Shown piece by piece: positions 23,280 through 33,954 of a stretch of 64,000 nucleotides of DNA. Source of the DNA: Capsicum annuum (lineage: Eukaryota; Streptophyta; Magnoliopsida; Solanales; Solanaceae); NCBI RefSeq assembly GCF_002878395.1, contig NC_061122.1, forward strand, positions 74,247,458 through 74,311,457, given 5' to 3'. Within the stretch, counting starts at the first letter, position 1; each line of letters opens with the position of its first letter. Made by a program: the position numbers and the translations under genes. The notes under the pieces were generated by a model, which was given only the letters and a program-made list of their open reading frames with translations, was not told the DNA's origin and did no database searches.

Positions 23280-24200
23280 AGTTTCAGTAGCATGTGAATT
23301 CCCAGATGTGTTTCCCTAAGATCTTCCTGGAGTTTGTCTATAAAGGGAAATTGATTTTCTAACAGATACTCAGCCTATATCTATCCCGCCATATAGAATG
23401 GCTCGAGTAGAACTTAGAGAATTAAAGGAATAGTTAAAGGATCTCTTAAATAAAGGGTTCATCAGACCAAGTATGTCCCCGTGGGTCACACCATTTTGAT
23501 TCATACGTAAGAAAGAAATTTCTCTCAGAATATGTATTGACTACCATTAGTTAAATAAAGTTATGATCAAGAACAATTATCCACTTCCCAGAATTAACTG
23601 CTTGTTTGACCAACTTTAGGGTGCTAGTTACTTTTCTAAGATAGACCTCAGATCAGGCTATCATCAGCTCAGAGTCAGAGAATGTGACATCTCGAAGACA
23701 ACATTCTGAACTTGGTACGGCTACTTCGAATTCTTAGTCATGTCCTTTGGTCTTACCAATGCCCTAGTAGATTTTATGGACTTGATGAACCGTGTGTTCA
23801 AGTCTTCTTGGACATGCTCGTAATAGTCTTCATAGATGACATTCTTGTTTACTCTCGTAGTGAACACAATCATGCAGACCATTTCAGAATAGTATTACAG
23901 ACTCTAAAAAAACATAAGCTATTTTCCAAATTCAGTAGGTGCAAATTTTGGCTAAGGTCAATAGCCTTCCTTGGCCATATAATTTTTTATGATGGTATTA
24001 GAGTTGATCCCCAAAAGACTGAGGCAGTGAGAAACTGGGCCAGACCCATCTCTCTGTTAGATATCAGGAGTTTCTTGGGTTTGGCCGGCTATTACCGATG
24101 GTTCATGGATGAATTTTTCTCTATTACATCCCCTATGTCCAGATTGACTCAGAAGAAAGTCAAATTCTAGTGGTTAGATTCTTGTGAAAAGAGTTTTCAA
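23280..24200 (+). pseudogene. Element 1 reverse transcriptase
   Basis: Ty3/gypsy RT with the usual blocks: PPYRMA (23390), LNKGFIRPSMSPW (23449-23487), a [12 protein letters not shown] motif A region (23628-23665), [10 protein letters not shown] (23737-23766), the catalytic V-F-I-D-D-I-L motif (23827-23847) and LGLAGYYRWF (24076-24105). The longest open part is 23712-24170. Stops occur in the N-terminal half and a frame change lies just before the catalytic loop, so the catalytic residues are present but the protein cannot be made. Confidence 0.88.
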
Positions 24201-24660
24201 GAGTTAAAGACTTGACTCACTACAACTCTAGTTTTGACCTTACCAGATGGTTCAGACGGATTGTTGTGTATTATGATACCTCCAGAGTTGGCTTGGGGTG
24301 TGTTTTGATGCAGATAGGTAAGGTCATATCCTATGCCTCTAGGTACCTTAAACCTTTTAAGAAGAACTATCCTACTCATGATCTTGAGTTAGTAGCAGTA
24401 GTTTTTGCCTTAAAGGTTTTGAGGCACTATTTGTATGGTGTATACGTTGATATGTTCACTGATCATAAGAGCCTCTATCAGAGAAGGTGGTTGGAGTTGT
24501 TGAAAGACTAAAACATGAGTGTCCTGTATCATCTGGGCAAGGCCAATGTAGTGGCCGATGCTATCAGTAAAATATCTATACGTAGTGTTGCTCATGTGGA
24601 GGACAATAAGAAGAAGTTATCTCAGGAAGTTCATCAGTTAGTACAGCTAGGTGTTCAGTT
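24201..24660 (+). pseudogene. Element 1 RNase H domain
   Basis: Open from 24212 to 24511. It contains [14 protein letters not shown] (the catalytic D-T/A-S strand), [21 protein letters not shown] and FTDHKSL, then [10 protein letters not shown], then LYHLGKANVVADA. A short stretch between DHKSL and RRW is deleted compared with element 2, and a stop follows LLKD. It would degrade the RNA strand during cDNA synthesis. Disabled. Confidence 0.85.
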
Positions 24661-24689
24661 AGTCGATCCAGCAGAAGGTAGTGTATGGG

Positions 24690-26130
24690 TGTAGAGTAGT
24701 TAGAATCAACCCTGGTTTTTGAGGTAAAGGAAAAGTAGGATAGGGATCCCAGTTTAGTCAAGTTGAAGAAGTCAGTCAGACATCAGAAAGTAGAGGTTTT
24801 CTCCCAAAGGGGATATGGTGTTTTGTGTAGTCAGGGTCGACTATGTATGCCAGGCATAGATGACTTCAGGCAGCGAATTCATACATAGGCGCATGGTGCG
24901 TTCTACTCCATTCATCCTAGGGCCACTAGGATGTATCGTGATTTAAGGGAGATCTATTGGTGGAGTGAATGAAGAGAGATATTATAGAGTTTGTGGCTAA
25001 GTGCTTAACATTCTAGTAGGTTAAAATTGAGCATCAGAAGCCTAGTGGGTCCAGGTAGGAGTTCAGCATTCCTACCTAAAAATAGAGGGAAGTGAACATA
25101 GACTTTATGATGGGTTTGCCTTGTACTCGTCATCAGCATGATTCAGTTTGGATCATTATAGACAGGATGACCAAATCAACTTATTTTCTTCCAGTCCATA
25201 CCTCTTAATCAGCCAAGGATTATGCCAAACTCTATATCAGGGAGTTGGGTAGATTGCACGGTGTTAAATTGTCAATTATCTCATATAGAGGTAGCCTGTT
25301 CACCTTTTATTTTTTGAAAGTATTCAAATGGGATTTGGTACCCGAGTTCACCTTAGTACAACTTTTCATCCTCAGACAGATGGTCAAGCAGAAAGGACCA
25401 TTCAGACTTTAGAGGATATGCTGCGAGCATGTGCGATAGACTTTAAAGGTGGTTGGGATAACCACTTGTCTTTAATTGAGTTCGCATATAAAACAGCTAT
25501 CACTCCAGTATTCAGATACTTTATGAGGAGAGGTATAGATCTCCCATTGGTTCGTTTAAACTAGGTGAGGCCATAGTGGTAGGGCCTGACTTGGTATTTG
25601 ATACCTTAGAGAAAGTCTAGTTTATTAGGAAAAGACTTAAGATAGCTTAGAGCTGGCAGAAATTGTACACAGATGTGCGCAGAAAAGGATCTCAAGTTCA
25701 ATATTAGTGACTATGTGTACTTGAAAATCTCTCCTATGAAAGAGGTGAATAGATTTAGTAAGAAGGGGAAACTTAACCCCCGATATATCGGTCCTTACTG
25801 AATTCTCAGCCGTTTCAGAAAAGTAGCTTATGAGCTTGAGTTGCCTTTAGATCTTTCTTTAGTCCATCCATTGTTTCACTCTCCTTGCTAAAGAAATGAA
25901 TAGGTGACCCATCATCCGTAATCCCCATGAGGGCATAGATGTTCAAAATAGCGTTTCTTATGAAGATATTTCAGTCGAAATCCTTGACTAGCAGATTCAT
26001 AGACTGAGGAACAAAGAAGTCCTTCTAGTCAAAGGTCTTTGGCAAAATCAGTCCGTTAAGGGAGCTACTTGGAAAACAGACATGCAGACCAAGTATCCTC
26101 ACCTCTTCTCCGCAAACTCAGACGTAGTCC
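24690..26130 (+). pseudogene. Element 1 integrase with chromodomain-like C-terminus
   Basis: The zinc-binding part includes GRLCMPGIDDFRQRI (about 24837-24882) and RDLREIYWW (24940-24965). The core includes a degraded D-F-M-M-G-L strand (about 25100), HPQTDGQAERTIQTLEDML (25369-25425) and a LIEFAYK motif. The C-terminal part includes GSFKLGEA, then a FSKKGKL.PRYIGPY stretch (about 25755-25800). The chromodomain-like tail ends GATWKTDMQTKYPHLF (26059-26106). Stops and frameshifts are frequent. A region of about 365 bp that is missing from element 2 is present here. Confidence 0.85.
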
Positions 26131-26413
26131 AAGGTAATAACTTTCCTTATGATTATTCAATTTTCATGTCCAGATTTCAGTCACCAAACTTGGTATAAGT
26201 TACCATTGCATGTTCAATCATATGTTCATTAGTCAGTTCAGTCATGTATTCATGCATTAGATATGCATATTTAGCATGATAACTCAGTGTATCATTAATC
26301 TCAGTCATGAAACCATGCTTCAGTTGTGCATGCCCAGTGTCTAAGTTTGGTCCCTCTATATTCTCAGTTTCAGTAGTCTCATTCGAGGACGAATGTCCCC
26401 AAGGGGGAGATAA
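26131..26413 (+). other. Element 1 3' UTR, hairpin and polypurine tract
   Basis: Non-coding stretch after pol. At 26380-26395 the perfect inverted repeat CATTCG-AGGA-CGAATG forms a 6-bp stem with a 4-nt loop. The polypurine tract aagggggagataa (26401-26413) follows directly, where plus-strand DNA synthesis would start, and then the 3' LTR. The same order occurs in element C (damaged) and, in an analogous form, in the Athila-like element. Confidence 0.8.
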
Positions 26414-28690
26414 TGTAAGACCCCAAAAAATTCTTAGCTTAAATCAGTCCTTTAGGCTTGTCAAGGGGTCCCAGACTTAGAATTTTTTAGCTAAGTATTC
26501 AGACTTAAAGTCATTTTAGCCTTCAAAAGTTGGAGATCGTATTTCATGGCCTTTATGCCCATTAAATATGGATATTTAGGTTGATTCATTATCAGGAATG
26601 TTCTTAGGTATTTCGGGATAAGTTTCAGATTTTTCAAACTTCGTTTAAAGCTCCTTTAGAATCCTAAAATAGTGGATCAACGCGATCTTGGTGTGCCGCA
26701 TTGACCATCGCGTTGATGAATGTTTTCCCCAGCTCTCAGCATCAATTTCTAGTTATTCGACATGGAATCAATGTGATGTGTTGGCTATCACATTGATGCC
26801 AATGATGCAGTGCATCGGTCTGCACATCGATGGTACAGTTTTTCAGGCATTAAAAGACCACATCATTGGGGGTATTTAGGCTTTTTTTTCTCAACCTTCA
26901 GTCCCTAAAACACGAAATTAATCACTTTAGGGAGAAAATAAACTAATTCTTTCTCAAATTTTCTCAAGAAACAAACCCTAGAAGCTTCAACTTCAAATTA
27001 AGAACTCAAAATTCCACCATTAATTTTCAAAAATTCCGTAACTAAGGTATGTGAAGTGTTCATCCAAGGGTTTCTTCCATCCTTGGAGTTCAAGAAATTC
27101 CTTTAAAGTTCATGTAGAGTGATTTCATGATTTCCCTGATTTGAATTAAAGTGTATTAATCATTTATTACAAGATTCATGTAGAGTTAATTGATATGTGT
27201 GCTTTCTCATGTGAATTCATATTGAAACTCTTGGAATTATGTATTTGGAATTGAATCACGTTGCCTACATATTGTTTTAGCATTATGTTTATATATTATG
27301 CCCTACAAGTGATTGATGAATTGTCCATGTGAGTTGAATAGTGAAATTACATTATGTTTAGCATGTATGCAAGTATTTGCTTGAATGCCCAAATGAATAA
27401 ATGATGACTAAGTAGTTAGTTACCATGTCTCAAGATTTATTCCAAGTATTTTAAATTTATGCTATCGAGTCCTGGAGGTATTTAATACCCGATAATTTAG
27501 CTGCTTGTCTAGAGCCATAGTTAGTCATAGTGTAGAATCAATCATGTCTCCATCAGTAGAATTCAGTTAGTTCACATATTCCATAGTATTTCGTCAGTCC
27601 ACGGAACTCAGTGAACTTAGTTCAGTTCAGTTATGTAGTATGATCAGTAATAGTTCATTCTAGGCTAGTACAGTTTAGAATTCAGTTCGGTGTCTATTCA
27701 GTTAGGAGTAGGATTCAGCACCGGATGAAACCCAGAATGGGGACATACCTGCCAGTAGAGGGTAAAATCCCTAGAAGCAGTCCTTGTATTCCAGAACTAC
27801 GTATCCAGCATAGGTTGAGACATCAACCTACCAGTTGAGGGTTGACGAGGTGATCTACCTTCTAGTTGAGGGTACCATCATTCTCATGCAGAGTACCTGC
27901 CTGATGAGGGTAACTTAGAACTTGTCCTTACCAGTGGCACAGTATTGATACCCTTCCAACTGGGTTATAGGTTGAACCCTAGATCAGTTAGAAAAGGGGC
28001 ATGTCGGTTAGATGATTACTTCCCACTGTCTTAGTATCAGATTCAGTCTTAGTATGGAACTCAGTTCAGTTTTGCAGATTTAGGACTGTCAAACATAGTC
28101 ACTCAGCTCAGTACAGGACTCAGTATAGTTCTACAGAATCAAGACTGTCAGATACAGTTGTTCAGTTACAAGTAATATAGTATTCAGTATTATTATAAGC
28201 TCGGTACCGTTTACATATTCATGCATGTACTCTTATTTAGTCATACTCATGTTATTTAGTTATTATTGTTCATGCATGTGACCCCATGCATTTTAGCCTA
28301 CCTTACTGAGCTTACCAGTACATTCAAAGTACTGACACATGTTTTTCTTTTGTGCTATGATGTCTTATATCATAGGTTCAGATGCATAGGCTCCCGAGCA
28401 CCCTTAGCAGTTCAGATTTTCCACAGTTAGTATAGTGGTGAGTCCTCATAGTTCAAGGACATAGTTGTTTTCAGTATTTCAATATTATTTTTAGTAGTCA
28501 GAGTTAGTTGGGGGCTTGTCCCATCAACTCCACAGTTCAGACAGTTAGAGGCTTTTCAGACTAGAGTATTTTCCGACAGTTGTTCAATTTTTCAGTACTT
28601 ATATTCAGTTTTGGTACTTTGATACCACATTCAAATTTATTTACAGATTTGAACCTTATGGCATATGTTTTGCCTATTTTCCGCAATCCT
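26414..28690 (+). repeat. Element 1 3' LTR (3'-truncated)
   Basis: Starts tgtaagacccc and follows the 5' LTR closely, without the nested solo LTR. The donor-like site AAG|GTATGTG is intact at 27044-27053. The CAGT-rich stretch spans 27530-28620. It ends at about 28690 (caatcct), where the 5' LTR would continue for about 110 bp. Beyond this point the sequence is minus-strand LTR-D. The terminus and any target duplication are lost. Confidence 0.88.
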
Positions 28691-29324
28691 AAGTGCACTA
28701 AATTTTGTTGTCTAACTGAATACACTGAGTTCTATAACTGATTGAGTACTACTCTACGTGAAATCACTTAGACTATTCTAAAACTACTATAAATCTAGGT
28801 AAACAGATAGATTGTTGGGTATTAGATACCTCAGTACTTGATAGCATTGAAAGTAAAACATGGCATGATAATAACAGCATAACAATAATAACTTGTTAAC
28901 AATGTTTTCATTTAGACATTTTGTCAAACACTTGAGAGGCATGAGATTGTATATAGATATGACCACATAATAATATGTCATGATCATGAACTTGGACATG
29001 GGAATATCTTAAACATGGGAGCATATCATGATTACAAAACTAAGATCATGAATTGGGGAATTCATAAGTAATTTGCTTGAAATAGGATATGTGCGTTTCA
29101 TCAAAACATGTAAAGTTCATATCTAGAATGTAAGAATGTCTCAAACATGACGGAATAATAGGATTCTATGACAAAATTTGTAACTTGGGGATGCATCTTG
29201 AAATTTACATAACATGATATGGGAATTTCATCAAACATGTAGAAAGCATGAATTTAAAATATGGGAATATTTCTAAACATCATGAATTTAGGTTCCGTTA
29301 TGGAATTTATGTGAATAAAACATA
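28691..29324 (-). repeat. LTR-D, minus strand, segment left of element 2
   Basis: Continues the minus-strand LTR whose beginning lies at 37845; the two parts are separated by element 2. It contains repeated 'acatggga...cat' words and no coding sequence. Its left (3') end is truncated against element 1's 3' LTR. Assignment rests on the target duplication around element 2 (acata/acatg) and on continuity of sequence style across it. The small frame at 28787-28999 is not a gene. Confidence 0.65.
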
Positions 29325-30595
29325 TGTAATACTCGTACTTTTACCTAGCTTGAAATCATCCCAAAAATGTTAGAAACTTACTTTGAAAGATGAGTCCACT
29401 TTTATACATGTGGAATTCTTTAATATTTTCACTTTTTTTTGAGTGGCAAATTGAATAAGCTTTCCTTTGATACCCATTTAGTCAAAATCCAGTATCGAGG
29501 CAGAAAGTTATGGTCAAAATACAGAAAGTAGTCAAAACTGCCTAGGAACGACGGTGAGAGCCGATGGACCATCAAGCTAGTGATGGGCCATCACTCAATC
29601 CATCGTAGCTGATACTGTGAGACCATATTCTACCTAAGAGAGATTGCTCAGGCTGACAGAACGTCGAGCTAATGAAGGACCATCACCTAAGCCATCGTAT
29701 GAGAGGCAGTGAACCCTTATTTTGCCCATTTGCGACGGTCAGGATACCCTTCCAATTAGGGTTACAGATTGGACTCCAACTAAGCTATATTTTATTATTT
29801 TGGGCATGTCGGTTAGATGACTTCTTCCCACAATTTTAGTTAGAGAATTTAGGACTGTCAGATACAAACAACTCAGAACTGAACGAAACTCAGCTAGTTT
29901 CATCAGAAACTAGACTATTAGCTATAGTCGCTCAGTATTAGTTATTTTAGTTATATAGTTATCAGTATCTCATGTTATCAGTTCTTAGGATGAGCAATCC
30001 TGTTATCACAAACTCAGTTACAATTATTATGTATTCATGCATGTATTCTTAGGTTCATGTTATCCAGTCAGTTAGTATAGTTCATGCATGTGAACCCTTT
30101 TCATTCTGCCTACCTCACATGCATACTTGTAAATTCAAATATAGTGACGCATTTGCATTACAGTGTTTTATACCATATGTTTAGAAGCATGAGCTACAGA
30201 GCATCAGTAGCATTCCAATCTCAGCAGTCAGAGTTAGCAGTGAGTCCTTCTCCTTTGAGGACATGACCATTACTATATTATCTTATTAATTAATTTATTT
30301 CAGTAGTTGGAGTTAGTTGTGGATATATTTGATCAACTCCAAATTCAGACAGTTTAGAGGCTTTCAGACTATCATGTTCAAACAGTTATTTCAGTTATTT
30401 TGGTATTGATATACCATATCTTCAAATGTTATGTTTTATCAGATCTTTGAACGTTATAGCCTTTTTTCCTTTATTTTTGGATTTATACAATATATTATAT
30501 AGTGTATAGGTATATATATCAGTTATGGGTTAGTTTGTGGTCCTTCGGGGTTGAGCACCGTTTAGTATTTTCGGTGCCAGATTCGGGGTGTTACA
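29325..30595 (+). repeat. Element 2 5' LTR with internal deletion
   Basis: Begins tgtaatactcg and ends ggggtgttaca. The first ~424 bp end in a short-palindrome region (gacggtgagag, gatggaccatca; 29550-29745). At about 29748 the sequence jumps to the part that begins at about 36112 in the 3' LTR (atacccttccaatt). At least 1.1 kb, including TATA, leader and splice-donor region, is absent. Transcription from this LTR is therefore unlikely. Confidence 0.8.
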
Positions 30596-30599
30596 AACT

Positions 30600-30611
30600 T
30601 GCTATCAGAGC
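30600..30611 (+). other. Element 2 primer binding site (tRNA-Met type)
   Basis: TGCTATCAGAGC, one mismatch to the complement of the initiator tRNA-Met 3' end, five bases from the LTR end. Confidence 0.85.
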
Positions 30612-30815
30612 CTGAGGTTCAATAGAGTCCTAGAAAGTCTGAAAGGCACATCTAGTAGAGTCTTGTACATGGGTGTGTTGCGCACCACATTTATTTTCAC
30701 AAGGCTATAAGATGTTTAGGATTATTTTCCCATTTTTAAGTATTCATGTCATTCCAGTGAGCATAATCTCAAGATAATCTCTCAGTTTAATTCCTTTCTC
30801 TTCTTTTTATAGAAC

Positions 30816-31890
30816 ATGCCTCCCAAGAAGAGAACTGGAATCAGTTAGGCCCTCAGCCCGAAGAACCTTTGGGCGAACATGTTCTTCATGCAGAATTTAG
30901 AGCTGTATTCATTATTCTTTCTCAGTAAGTTGCTGCTTAGAATGAATGACCAACTGTCGTTCCAACCAACCCAGTGGCCAATTCAACTGCAGCCAGGATT
31001 TGAGACTTCACCTGAATGAATCCTCTATTCTTTTTTGGGTCTAAGTCATATGATGACCCTCAGGAATTTCTTGATCAAGTTCAGAAGGTTACGAATATCA
31101 TGGGGGTTACTTATAGTGAGAGTGCAGAGCTAGCTACATATCAGGTGTAGGATGTTGTTCACACTTGGTACGAATAGTAAAAGTCAGAGAGGGCTGTAGA
31201 TGCAGGGCCTATTGAGTGGGAGAAGTTTGGTACTACCTTCTTAGATAGATTCTTTCCCGTAGAGCTGAGAGAAGCTAAAGTATTAGAATTTATCAACCTC
31301 AGGCTAGGTAACATAATGGTGAAAGAGTATTCTCTTCAGTTTACTTAATTATCCAGATATGCCTCTCATATGGTTGCAGATAGCAAGGATAAGATAAGTA
31401 AGTTTTTCTCAGGGGCAAACAATAATGTAGTCAATGAGTGCAGGTCCGCGATATTGAATAGTGACATGAGCATATCTAGGCTTAGAAATTATGCTTAGTA
31501 GATAAAAGAGCAAAAGATTAAGATAAGGGAGGAGTAGAATAAGAGAGCAAGGATAGATAGTTTTAACTTTGCTCAGTCCAAATAAGAAGGAGAAAACCGT
31601 TCTCAGTTTAGTCCTAAGTCAGTAGTTCTATCTCCTTCTTCAGCTAGTACTCCAACTTCTAGATTCAGAGCTGGTAACAGAGATAGAGTGCCAGGCTCTA
31701 AGTCTCAGGCCAGTGTTAGCAGTACCTGTACCTATCCTCTTTGCCAGACTTGTGGCAAGCACCATCAGGGTATTTATAGACCTAGCAGTGGTATTTGTTT
31801 TGGATGTGGCAAGATAGGAAACAGAGTCAGAGACTATCCCCAGCCAGGTCCTTAGAGTCACCAGAACCGTTCCTCAGCTCAGTTTGTTCG
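30816..31890 (+). pseudogene. Element 2 gag with zinc knuckles, broken
   Basis: Starts ATG (30816) four bases after the acceptor-like ttctttttatag, encoding MPPKKRTGIS and then a TAG at codon 11. Further recognisable stretches: DDPQEFLDQV (about 31055), PIEWEKFGTTFLDRFFPVEL (31210-31268), EAKVLEFINLRLGNIMVKEY (31270-31330). The CCHC region at 31736-31850 reads C-Q-T-C-G-K-H-H with the last Cys replaced by Tyr, then C-F-G-C-G-K-I-G-N with the His replaced by Asn. Both knuckles therefore lack a ligand. Stops are scattered. Confidence 0.85.
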
Positions 31891-31974
31891 CCCAAAATAG
31901 TAGGGTACCACCTCCAGTGCTACTAGTGGGCAACGCCCAAATTGACTTTATGCTCTCTAGTCCCGACAAGATCA

Positions 31975-32290
31975 AGAAAATTCTCCTAATGTGGTTACTG
32001 GTATGTTATATATCTTTCATGTGCATGTTTACACTTTGCTAGATCCAGGAGCTTCTTTGTCTTTTGTTACTCCTTATATAGTAGGAAATTTCAAAACCAG
32101 TCCCAAAATTCTAGAAGAACCCTTTTCAGTCTCTACCCCAGTGGCTAACACCATCATAGACCAGCGGGTATACAAGAACTTTCCGGTTATGATATTTTAG
32201 AAAGTGACTTTAGTAGACTTGGTTTAATTAGAGATGAATAATTTTGATGTTATTCTTGGAATGGATTGGGTTCATTCTTGCTATGATACA
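31975..32290 (+). pseudogene. Element 2 aspartic protease, active-site change
   Basis: Open from 31991 to 32200. The active-site loop reads L-L-D-P-G-A-S where protease families have D-T/S-G, so Thr is replaced by Pro. PFSVSTPVA follows at 32130, and the second conserved strand (FDVILGMDWV, 32245-32275) lies beyond in-frame stops. In the same reading frame as the zinc knuckles (31742), consistent with an ancestral single gag-pol frame. Confidence 0.85.
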
Positions 32291-32406
32291 GTCTACTGCA
32301 AAATAGAATAGTCCAGTTCTAGTTTCCAAATAAACCCATCCTAGAGTGTAGGGGTAGCACTCCAGCGTTCAGAGATCATCTTATTTCCTATCTTTGGGAT
32401 TGGAAA

Positions 32407-33395
32407 ATGATATCTAAGGGATGTGTTGATTATCTTGTTCGAGTTAAGGACACTAGTTCTGAAACTCCTAGTCTTGATTCAGTCCTAGTCATAAATGAAC
32501 ATTCAGATATCTTTCCCGAAGATCTTCTAGGAATTTCTCTTGAAAGGGAAATAGACTTCGACATTGATCTCTTTCCACTCAGCAAATATCTATTATGCCA
32601 TACAGAATGGCACCAGCAGAACTCAGAAAGTTGAAAGAACTGTTGAAGGATCTCATAGATAAGGGATTCGTCAGACCCAGTATGTCCCCGTGGGGTGCAC
32701 CAGTCTTATTTTTGTGCAAGAAAGATGGTTCTCTTAGAATGTTCACTGATTACCGTCAGCTCAATAAAGTTACAGTCAAGAACAAGTATCCTCTTCCCAG
32801 AACTGATGAATTGTTCGACCAACTTCAGGGTGCCAGCTATTTTTCTAAGATAGACCTCAGATTAGGCTATCATCAACTCAGAGTCAGAGAATGTGACATT
32901 CTGAAAATCGCTTTCCGTACTCGGTATAATCACTTCGAATTCTTAGTTATGTCCTTTAGTCTTACCAATGCCCCAGCCGCTTTCATAGACTTGATGAACC
33001 GAGTGTTCAAGCATTACTTGGACATATTTGTCATAGTCTTTATAAATGATATTCTGGTCTATTCCCATAGTGAGCGTGATCATGCAGACAATTTCAGAAT
33101 CGTACTTCAGACTCTTAGAGATCATCAGTTGTTCGCCAAGTTCAGTAAGTACGAATTTTGGCTAAGGTCAGTAGCATTCCTTGGTTATATCATTTTTGGT
33201 GATGGCATTAGAGTTGATCCTCAAAAGACAAAAGTAGTAAAAGACTGGCCTCGCCCTATATCTCCATTAGGTATTAGGAGTTTCTTGGGTTTGGATGGCT
33301 ATTACAAATGGTTTTTTGAGGGATTTTCTTCTATTGCATCCCCTATGTATAGACTCAAAAGAAATTCAAGTTTTAGTGGTTAGATCCTTGCGAGA
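32407..33395 (+). pseudogene. Element 2 reverse transcriptase, catalytic Asp replaced
   Basis: The best preserved coding stretch of the window: 32407-32634 encodes the linker before RT, and after a frame change at about 32590-32634 a 262-residue open frame (32595-33383) covers most of RT. Motifs: [53 protein letters not shown], and the catalytic loop V-F-I-N-D-I-L, in which the first Asp of the F-I-D-D signature (seen in element 1) is Asn. [10 protein letters not shown] and RLKRN end the domain, where another frame change leads into RNase H. RT activity would be lost by the D-to-N change alone. Confidence 0.92.
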
Positions 33396-33860
33396 AGAGT
33401 TTTCAAGAGTTGAAGACTCGACTCTCCTCAGCTCAAGTTTTGGCTCTTCCAGATGCTTTCGATGGGTTCATAATGTATTGTGATGCATCCAGAGTAGGTT
33501 TGGGTTGTGTCTTTATGCATCATGGTAAGGTCATAGACTACGCCTCTAGACAGCTTAAACCCCATGAGAAGAATTATCAAACTTATGATCATGAATTAGC
33601 AGTCGTAGTCTTTGCCTTAAAGATTTGGAGGCATTATCTGTATGAAGTTCATGTAGATGTGTTCACAGATCATAAGAGCCTTCAGTATGTATTTTCTTAG
33701 AAAGATGTCAATCTTTGTTAGAGAAGGTGGTTAGAGCTCTTAAAGATTATGACATGAGTGTCCTTTATCATTCGGGCTAAGCCAACATTATGCCCGACGC
33801 TCTCAGTAGACTGTCTGTGGGTAGTATTGCTCATGTTGAGGAGAGTAAGTAGAATTTATC
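33396..33860 (+). pseudogene. Element 2 RNase H
   Basis: Open 33410-33700: [47 protein letters not shown] and [11 protein letters not shown], ending in a stop where Gln or Glu is usual (tag at 33698-33700). Downstream RRWLELLK and SVLYH..KAN remnants lie in other frames. It follows RT after a one-base frame change. Confidence 0.88.
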
Positions 33861-33954
33861 TCAGAAAATCCACCAATTTTCTAGACTAAGCGTTCGTTTA
33901 GTTGATTCAGAGAAGGGTGACATATGGATTTAGAGTACTTCAGAATTATCTCTA

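Larger units (their letters stand above)
16646..28690 (+). mobile_element. Element 1: gypsy (chromovirus-like) retrotransposon, decayed
   Basis: Full layout on the plus strand: 5' LTR 16646-21405 (with a nested solo LTR), PBS 21410, gag, protease, RT, RNase H, integrase, polypurine tract at 26401-26413, 3' LTR from 26414. The LTRs begin identically (tgtaagaccc) and share long stretches, with enough differences to indicate an old insertion. The 3' LTR stops at 28690 without its last few hundred bp, where a minus-strand LTR-D begins. The 5-mer to the left is cataa; the matching right duplication is lost. Domain order RT-RNaseH-IN is that of Ty3/gypsy. Tekay/Del-like chromovirus affiliation is my inference from the Gag and C-terminal motifs. 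Confidence 0.88.
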
